NCBI GenBank assembly: GCA_003476885.1
Contig: DMUR01000003.1
Coordinates: forward strand, 437-7,432
Source: Chloroflexota bacterium
Lineage (GTDB): Bacteria; Chloroflexota; Limnocylindria; Limnocylindrales; Limnocylindraceae
Reading direction: 5' to 3'
Length of the DNA: 6,996 nt
Below the pieces are notes generated by a model that had not been told where the DNA came from, made no database searches, and worked only from the letters and a program-made list of their open reading frames with translations. A program made the translations under genes and the position numbers. Below, piece after piece: positions 1 through 6,996 of the stretch; within the stretch, counting starts at the first letter, position 1, and every line of letters starts with the position of its first letter.

Positions 1-3317
<3,317 letters not shown>

Positions 3318-3328
<11 letters not shown>

Positions 3329-3354
3329 GTTGGAGGGCGTTCGCGACGAACGTC
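3318..3354. terminator. Two adjacent hairpins at the convergent gene boundary (candidate bidirectional terminator)
   Basis: Two inverted repeats lie back to back between the convergent membrane-protein gene and rpsT. The first is CAACTT (3318-3323), loop TGT, AAGTTG (3327-3332), and includes the TAA stop of the membrane-protein gene. The second is GGCGTTCG (3336-3343), loop CGA, CGAACGTC (3347-3354): eight pairs with one G-T wobble. Neither is followed by a U-tract on either strand, so they are not classic intrinsic terminators. The position at a convergent junction makes a role in ending or protecting both transcripts plausible. Confidence 0.4.
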
Positions 3355-3361
3355 GCGTTAA

Positions 3362-3835
3362 CTACTCGCTCTTCGCACTCTTCTTCGGAGCCGCCTTCTT
3401 CGCGGCTGGCTTCGCGGCGAGTGCCTTCGCCTCAATCGCCTTTGCGGCGGCGGCCTTGGTGGCCGCTGCGCGCTTGGCGCCTGAAATTGCCGCCTTCTTC
3501 TTCGCCTTCTTCACGACGATCGCCGTGGTGGTTCCGGTTGGGCTCGCCTTCGCGGCGGCCGCCTTCTTGGCGAGTCGTGACTTACGTCGGGCGGCGGCGT
3601 TCTTGTGAATCGCACCGCTCTTGGCGGCACGGTCGAGCGCGCTCGCTGCGGCAGAGACTGCGGCAGTGGCATCGCCCGTCTTCTTCCCGGTGAGGATGGC
3701 AACGGCGCTCGTCACGCGGCTCTTCGCCTCGGTGCGCTTCGGCTGCTGGACGGCGCCGCGTCGGGCGGAGGCGCGAACCTCCTTGAGGGACTGCGGCGTT
3801 CGTGCGCCCTTGTACGTACGAGGGGTCTTTCCCAT
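3362..3835 (-). CDS. rpsT: 30S ribosomal protein S20 with Ala/Lys-rich C-terminal extension
   Basis: Primary 16S rRNA-binding protein of the small subunit. The S20 hallmark is clear at residues 66-91: an Ala-Leu-Asp-Arg-Ala-Ala segment, then GAIHKN and AARRKSRLAKK. The preceding helix (about 22-65) is basic and Ala-rich as expected. The protein has 157 residues, against about 85-90 for a typical S20. The N-terminus (1-20, MGKTPRTYKGARTPQSLKEV) does not resemble the usual short S20 start. Residues 96-157 form a tail of Ala/Lys repeats (AAATKAAAAKA, AAKPAAKKAAPKK) resembling histone H1-like tails. ATG 3835 is chosen because it has a GGAG at a 7-base spacing and no better in-frame start exists downstream before the S20 core. 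The gene is convergent with the membrane-protein gene and divergent from lepA. Identity as S20 is strong; the function of the tail is unknown. Confidence 0.92.
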   Translation of the reverse strand: MGKTPRTYKGARTPQSLKEVRASARRGAVQQPKRTEAKSRVTSAVAILTGKKTGDATAAVSAAASALDRAAKSGAIHKNAAARRKSRLAKKAAAAKASPTGTTTAIVVKKAKKKAAISGAKRAAATKAAAAKAIEAKALAAKPAAKKAAPKKSAKSE

Positions 3836-3842
3836 TCCATCA

Positions 3843-3846
3843 CTCC
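3843..3846 (-). promoter_or_regulatory. Ribosome-binding site of rpsT
   Basis: On the minus strand GGAG (plus-strand CTCC) lies seven bases upstream of the ATG at 3835, an ideal Shine-Dalgarno distance. This decides the rpsT start and so supports the non-standard N-terminus as genuine. Confidence 0.6.
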
Positions 3847-3855
3847 ATCAACTTC

Positions 3856-3903
3856 AGGGGCTCAGAGCGAGCCGTCGGGCGATCGTAGCAGAGGGGAGCC
3901 CCT
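3856..3903. repeat. 8-bp inverted repeat in the rpsT-lepA spacer
   Basis: AGGGGCTC at 3856-3863 is exactly complementary to GAGCCCCT at 3896-3903, with a 32-base interval. The interval contains the candidate rpsT -10 element. The repeat could be a protein-binding operator flanking the promoter, or an RNA stem in a leader transcript. The rest of the 153-base spacer (3836-3988) shows no RNA gene or conserved leader that I recognise. Confidence 0.4.
3882..3890 (-). promoter_or_regulatory. Possible extended -10 promoter element for rpsT
   Basis: The minus strand reads TGCTACGAT here, matching the extended -10 pattern TGnTAnnnT. It would place transcription initiation near 3875 and give a leader of about 40 bases before rpsT. 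No recognisable -35 hexamer sits at 16-18 bases, so the call rests on the -10 alone and could be chance. Confidence 0.35.
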
Positions 3904-3980
3904 CACTCGCCCAGCCAGGAGGCCGCTCCGCTAGGAGGTACGGGGGCGACCGACGGCAAGTGCCGCGTCGTGCGATTCTT

Positions 3981-3986
3981 GAGGGG
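3981..3986 (+). promoter_or_regulatory. Ribosome-binding site of lepA
   Basis: GAGGGG precedes the ATG at 3989. Measured from its GAGG core the spacing is about four bases, slightly short but usable. A stronger AGGAGG at about 3933-3938 has no start codon at a workable distance and is not used for lepA. Confidence 0.5.
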
Positions 3987-3988
3987 AT

Positions 3989-5803
3989 ATGAGTGACATC
4001 CCCCAGTCCCGACTGCGCAACTTCAGCATCATCGCGCACATTGACCACGGCAAGTCCACGCTCGCCGACCGGCTGCTGGAGGCCACCCACACCGTCGATC
4101 CGCGCCAGATGACCTCGCAGATGCTCGACTCAATGGACCTGGAGCGCGAGAAGGGGATCACGATCAAGGCGCGCGCGGTTCGCCTCGAGTACGTGGCGGC
4201 AGACGGATTGAACTACGGGCTCAACTTGATCGACACGCCGGGGCATGTGGACTTTGCCTACGAAGTCTCGCGCAGCTTGCAGGCCTGCGACGGCGCAATC
4301 CTTGTGGTGGACGCGAGCCAGGGGATTGAGGCGCAAACGCTCGCCAACGTGCACTTGGCCATGAAGATGGGACTCGTCATTATTCCGGTACTCAACAAGA
4401 TCGACCTCCCCGCCTCTGACCCTGAGGCGGTGATGAACGAGTTGGAGGAGACGCTCGCGATCCCACGCGAAGAGGTGATCCTTGCTTCGGCGAAAGAGGG
4501 GAAGGGGATCCCTGAGATCTTGGAGGCGCTCGTGAAGCGGATCCCTGCGCCGAGCGGACCACTCGATGCGCCACTGAAGGCGCTCGTCTTTGACTCGCAC
4601 TACGACACGTATAAGGGCGTGGTGAACTACATCCGCGTGCAAGAGGGTCGGCTGAAGATGGGCGAGGCGATCACCATGATGGGCTCTGGCGCGCAGTGCG
4701 TCCCTGTGGAGCTCGGCTACTTCCGACCGCAACACGTGCCCGTGCAGGAGCTTCAGGCTGGCGAAGTTGGCTACATCGCAACGGGCTTGAAGAGCGTGCG
4801 CGACGCGCGCGTCGGTGACACCGTCACCACCACACTTCACCCGGCAACCGTGCCGCTCCCTGGATATCAGGTTGCACTCCCACTCGTCTTCGCGGGACTC
4901 TACCCACTGAGCGGCGATGACTATCCGGCGCTCCGCGAAGCGTTGGAGAAGTTGCACCTGAACGATGCGAGTTTCACCTTTGAGGCCGAATCATCGGCTG
5001 CGCTCGGTTTCGGGTTTCGTTGCGGCTTCCTCGGTCTGCTGCACATGGAGATCGTGCAGGAGCGACTTGAGCGCGAGTTCAACCTCCAGCTGATCGCTTC
5101 GGCGCCCTCCTGTAAGTACCAGGTGCACCTCAGCAATGGAAAGGGTGAGCTGCTGATCAACAATCCAGCGCAACTACCGAGCCCAAACCACATTGATGAG
5201 ATTCGCGAACCGTGGGTGAACGCATCAATCGTGACGCCGTCGAGCTACATCGGCACCATCATGGACCTCTCCACCGATAAGCGCGGCATTTTTGACGGCA
5301 TGGAGTATCTCGATGAGAAGCGTGTGGTGATGAGCTTCCAGATCCCACTCGCCGAACTGATCGTTGACTACTTTGATCAGCTGAAGAGCCGCACGCAGGG
5401 ATATGCATCGCTCGACTACGTTGAGTCGGAGTATCGTGTGGCGCCGCTCGTGAAACTTGACATCTTGGTGAACGGTGAGCCCGTAGATGCGCTGAGCACC
5501 ATCATTCATCGTGATAGAGCTCAGGGCTCCGGACGCAACCTTGCCTCCAAGCTGAAAGAGCTGATCCCGCGCCAGATGTTTGAAGTGCCGATTCAGGCGG
5601 CGATCGGCGGCACGATCATTGCGCGCGAGACGGTGAAGGCGGTGCGCAAGAACGTGCTCGCCAAGTGCTACGGCGGCGACATCACGCGCAAGAAGAAGTT
5701 GCTTGAGAAGCAGAAGGAGGGGAAGGAGCGGATGAAGCGCGTCGGCTCCGTTGAGATCCCACAAGAGGCCTTCCTCGCCGTGCTTCGCACCGATAGTGAT
5801 TAG
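3989..5803 (+). CDS. lepA: Elongation factor 4 (LepA), ribosome back-translocating GTPase
   Basis: Translational GTPase that binds the ribosome and has been linked to back-translocation, recovery of stalled ribosomes and 30S assembly. It is cytosolic and partly membrane-associated. The protein is complete at 604 residues, the family's usual length. G-domain motifs are intact: P-loop AHIDHGKST (16-24), switch I GITIK (T58), DTPGHVDF (82-89) with catalytic-site H86, NKID (136-139) and SAK (167-169). The beta-barrel domain II follows (about 190-285), then the EF-G-like domains III and V. The LepA-specific C-terminal domain has its characteristic basic block: [17 protein letters not shown] (540-556), [18 protein letters not shown] (558-575), and [19 protein letters not shown] ending near 596. 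The start is fixed by the short N-terminus before [12 protein letters not shown], as in homologues. It is transcribed away from rpsT and overlaps hemW by eight bases. Confidence 0.98.
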   Translation: MSDIPQSRLRNFSIIAHIDHGKSTLADRLLEATHTVDPRQMTSQMLDSMDLEREKGITIKARAVRLEYVAADGLNYGLNLIDTPGHVDFAYEVSRSLQACDGAILVVDASQGIEAQTLANVHLAMKMGLVIIPVLNKIDLPASDPEAVMNELEETLAIPREEVILASAKEGKGIPEILEALVKRIPAPSGPLDAPLKALVFDSHYDTYKGVVNYIRVQEGRLKMGEAITMMGSGAQCVPVELGYFRPQHVPVQELQAGEVGYIATGLKSVRDARVGDTVTTTLHPATVPLPGYQVALPLVFAGLYPLSGDDYPALREALEKLHLNDASFTFEAESSAALGFGFRCGFLGLLHMEIVQERLEREFNLQLIASAPSCKYQVHLSNGKGELLINNPAQLPSPNHIDEIREPWVNASIVTPSSYIGTIMDLSTDKRGIFDGMEYLDEKRVVMSFQIPLAELIVDYFDQLKSRTQGYASLDYVESEYRVAPLVKLDILVNGEPVDALSTIIHRDRAQGSGRNLASKLKELIPRQMFEVPIQAAIGGTIIARETVKAVRKNVLAKCYGGDITRKKKLLEKQKEGKERMKRVGSVEIPQEAFLAVLRTDSD

Positions 5804-6996
5804 TCCGCAGCCACCTCGCGGTCTCTACCTTCACGTCCCTTTCTGCCGCTCGCTCTGCCCCTACTGCGACTTTGTGGTGATTGCCGGCGCTGCCGCCTTC
5901 GGTCCGCGATCACGGATGGGTGGGTACCTGCGGGCGGTGGAGCGCGAGATCGATCTGCGCGCCACCGCGAGTGACAAGGCGTTTGGAGCCCTTGGCGGCA
6001 CGTTGCGCACGGGTGACGGCACCCGCGCGCCGCTCGAGAGTCTCTATTTAGGCGGTGGTACACCCTCGCTCCTTCCAGAGGAGGCGCTCGCCGGACTGAT
6101 CGCACGCGTGCGTGATCGATTCGGACTCGCGGACGGCGCAGAGGTGACCTTGGAGTGCAACCCGGGGGCTGATGAGCGCGGCGATGCGCGTGCTGCGGTC
6201 CAGGCGGGGGTGACGCGGTTCAGTATTGGTGTGCAGAGCATGAACACTGCGGCACTTCGCGACCTTGGCCGCCGTCACGGTCCAGGCGATGTGGTGGAGA
6301 GTGTGGCGGCGGCACGCGCCGCGGGCGCGACGAGCGTCTCCATTGATCTACTCGCCGATCTCCCCGACGTATCTCTGGAGTCATGGCAGACGTCGCTGAG
6401 CGACGCGATTGCACTCGCCCCTGATCACATCAGCGTCTACGCGCTCACCCTCGCCACCGAAGGGGCTGATGCTGGCAACGCGGACGATCGACTCGCCACA
6501 CCCGCTGGTGCGCTTGCATGGCGTACGCGCGCCGCGGCCGCACAAGATGAGGAGCGTGGCGCAGAGGAGCTTGAGCTACTCGACACCGCACTTCCTGCCG
6601 CCGGATTCAACTGGTACGAGATCAGTAACTGGGCTCGTGCTGGGCACCGCTCGCGCCACAATCAGCTCTACTGGGAGCGCGCTGCGGTGGAGGCGGTCGG
6701 ACCAGGTGCGCACGCATTTGATGGCGCTGCGCGGCGCTGGAACTCGGCGAACTTAGATGCGTGGGAGGCCTCGCTGCATGCAGGTGAACTGCCTCCCGGC
6801 GGCGTGGATGCGCCACTCAGCGAGCACGAAGCTGCAGCAGAGGGACTGGTGCTCTCGTTGCGCATGTCGAACGGCGTTCTCCGTGATGAAGTGATTCGCG
6901 GCGGCTTCAGTGACGCGCTGATCTGGGGTGAGAGAAACGGGCTGCTTGGCGAGCACCCTGAAGACAGCGCACGAGTGCAGCTGACGCTGCGCGGCC
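5796..6996 (+). CDS. hemW: Radical-SAM heme chaperone HemW (HemN-like), 3'-partial
   Basis: HemW-type proteins bind heme and an iron-sulfur cluster and are thought to deliver heme to respiratory enzymes; many were formerly annotated as oxygen-independent coproporphyrinogen III oxidase. The first 400 residues are present and the frame runs off the window with no stop. The radical-SAM cluster motif is C17-x3-C21-x2-C24 in [14 protein letters not shown]. There is no extra Cys after C24, which favours HemW over HemN. Next come LGGGTPS (85-91), LECNPG (119-124), [11 protein letters not shown] (138-148), HISVYALTL (211-219), [10 protein letters not shown] (274-283), SRHNQLYW (286-293) and GPGAHAF (302-308). 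The C-terminal HemN-type winged-helix region begins around 340. Start: GTG 5796 is the only in-frame start near the first motif. It overlaps lepA by eight bases and has no clear Shine-Dalgarno, so coupling to lepA is likely. Two motif positions deviate from what I expect of the family: the DLxxGLP motif reads DLLADLP, and the Glu after YxLT is shifted. Residues 57-79 look like an inserted loop. Confidence 0.92.
   Translation, partial: MISPQPPRGLYLHVPFCRSLCPYCDFVVIAGAAAFGPRSRMGGYLRAVEREIDLRATASDKAFGALGGTLRTGDGTRAPLESLYLGGGTPSLLPEEALAGLIARVRDRFGLADGAEVTLECNPGADERGDARAAVQAGVTRFSIGVQSMNTAALRDLGRRHGPGDVVESVAAARAAGATSVSIDLLADLPDVSLESWQTSLSDAIALAPDHISVYALTLATEGADAGNADDRLATPAGALAWRTRAAAAQDEERGAEELELLDTALPAAGFNWYEISNWARAGHRSRHNQLYWERAAVEAVGPGAHAFDGAARRWNSANLDAWEASLHAGELPPGGVDAPLSEHEAAAEGLVLSLRMSNGVLRDEVIRGGFSDALIWGERNGLLGEHPEDSARVQLTLRG

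Noticed and set aside
3960..3992. Ten-codon leader ORF (GTG to TGA) ending in an overlap with the lepA ATG
   Set aside because: The overlap with the lepA start is suggestive, but the GTG has no Shine-Dalgarno at a usable distance, and a frame this short is expected by chance.
4130..4957. Long minus-strand open frame (275 codons) inside lepA
   Set aside because: It lies fully antisense to the conserved LepA G-domain and domain II, has His/Arg/Leu-rich shadow composition, and shows no motif.

Overview
This is a bacterial window of moderately high GC (about 60% by eye), almost entirely coding, with genes cut at both ends. It looks like core chromosome rather than accessory DNA. I see no mobile element, tRNA, rRNA, CRISPR array or phage gene. 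The lineage cannot be fixed from this window. The gene order rpsT / lepA / hemW, the overlapping pgk-eno pair, frequent GTG starts and Ala/Lys-rich protein tails would fit a Chloroflexota- or Actinomycetota-like genome; this is a weak inference.

Region 1 (1-3328, plus strand) is a tightly packed operon. It starts with phosphoglycerate kinase (pgk, entering from the left edge in an open frame), continues with enolase (eno), and ends with an unrecognised four-helix membrane protein. Each junction is a 4-base stop/start overlap (ATGA at 1470-1473, GTGA at 2759-2762), so the three genes are probably co-transcribed and translationally coupled. Pgk and Eno carry out two non-consecutive steps of lower glycolysis; the intervening phosphoglycerate mutase is not in the window.

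Region 2 (3329-3361) is a short convergent spacer. Two adjacent small inverted repeats there could act as a factor-assisted or bidirectional transcription boundary.

Region 3 (3362-3835, minus strand) encodes ribosomal protein S20 (rpsT). It has an unusual N-terminus and a roughly 60-residue Ala/Lys-rich C-terminal tail that standard S20 lacks. A 153-base divergent spacer (3836-3988) separates it from lepA. The spacer holds a good rpsT ribosome-binding site, a possible extended -10 element for rpsT and an 8-bp inverted repeat flanking that element.

Region 4 (3989-6996, plus strand) holds lepA (elongation factor 4), complete, followed by an 8-base overlap into hemW (radical-SAM heme chaperone), which runs off the right edge. 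LepA, S20 and HemW commonly sit together in bacteria.

I do not see convincing evidence for a new multi-gene system. The most unusual points are the N-terminal extension or fusion of Pgk, the histone-like tail on S20 (with a similar tail on Pgk), and the small membrane protein coupled to the glycolytic genes.
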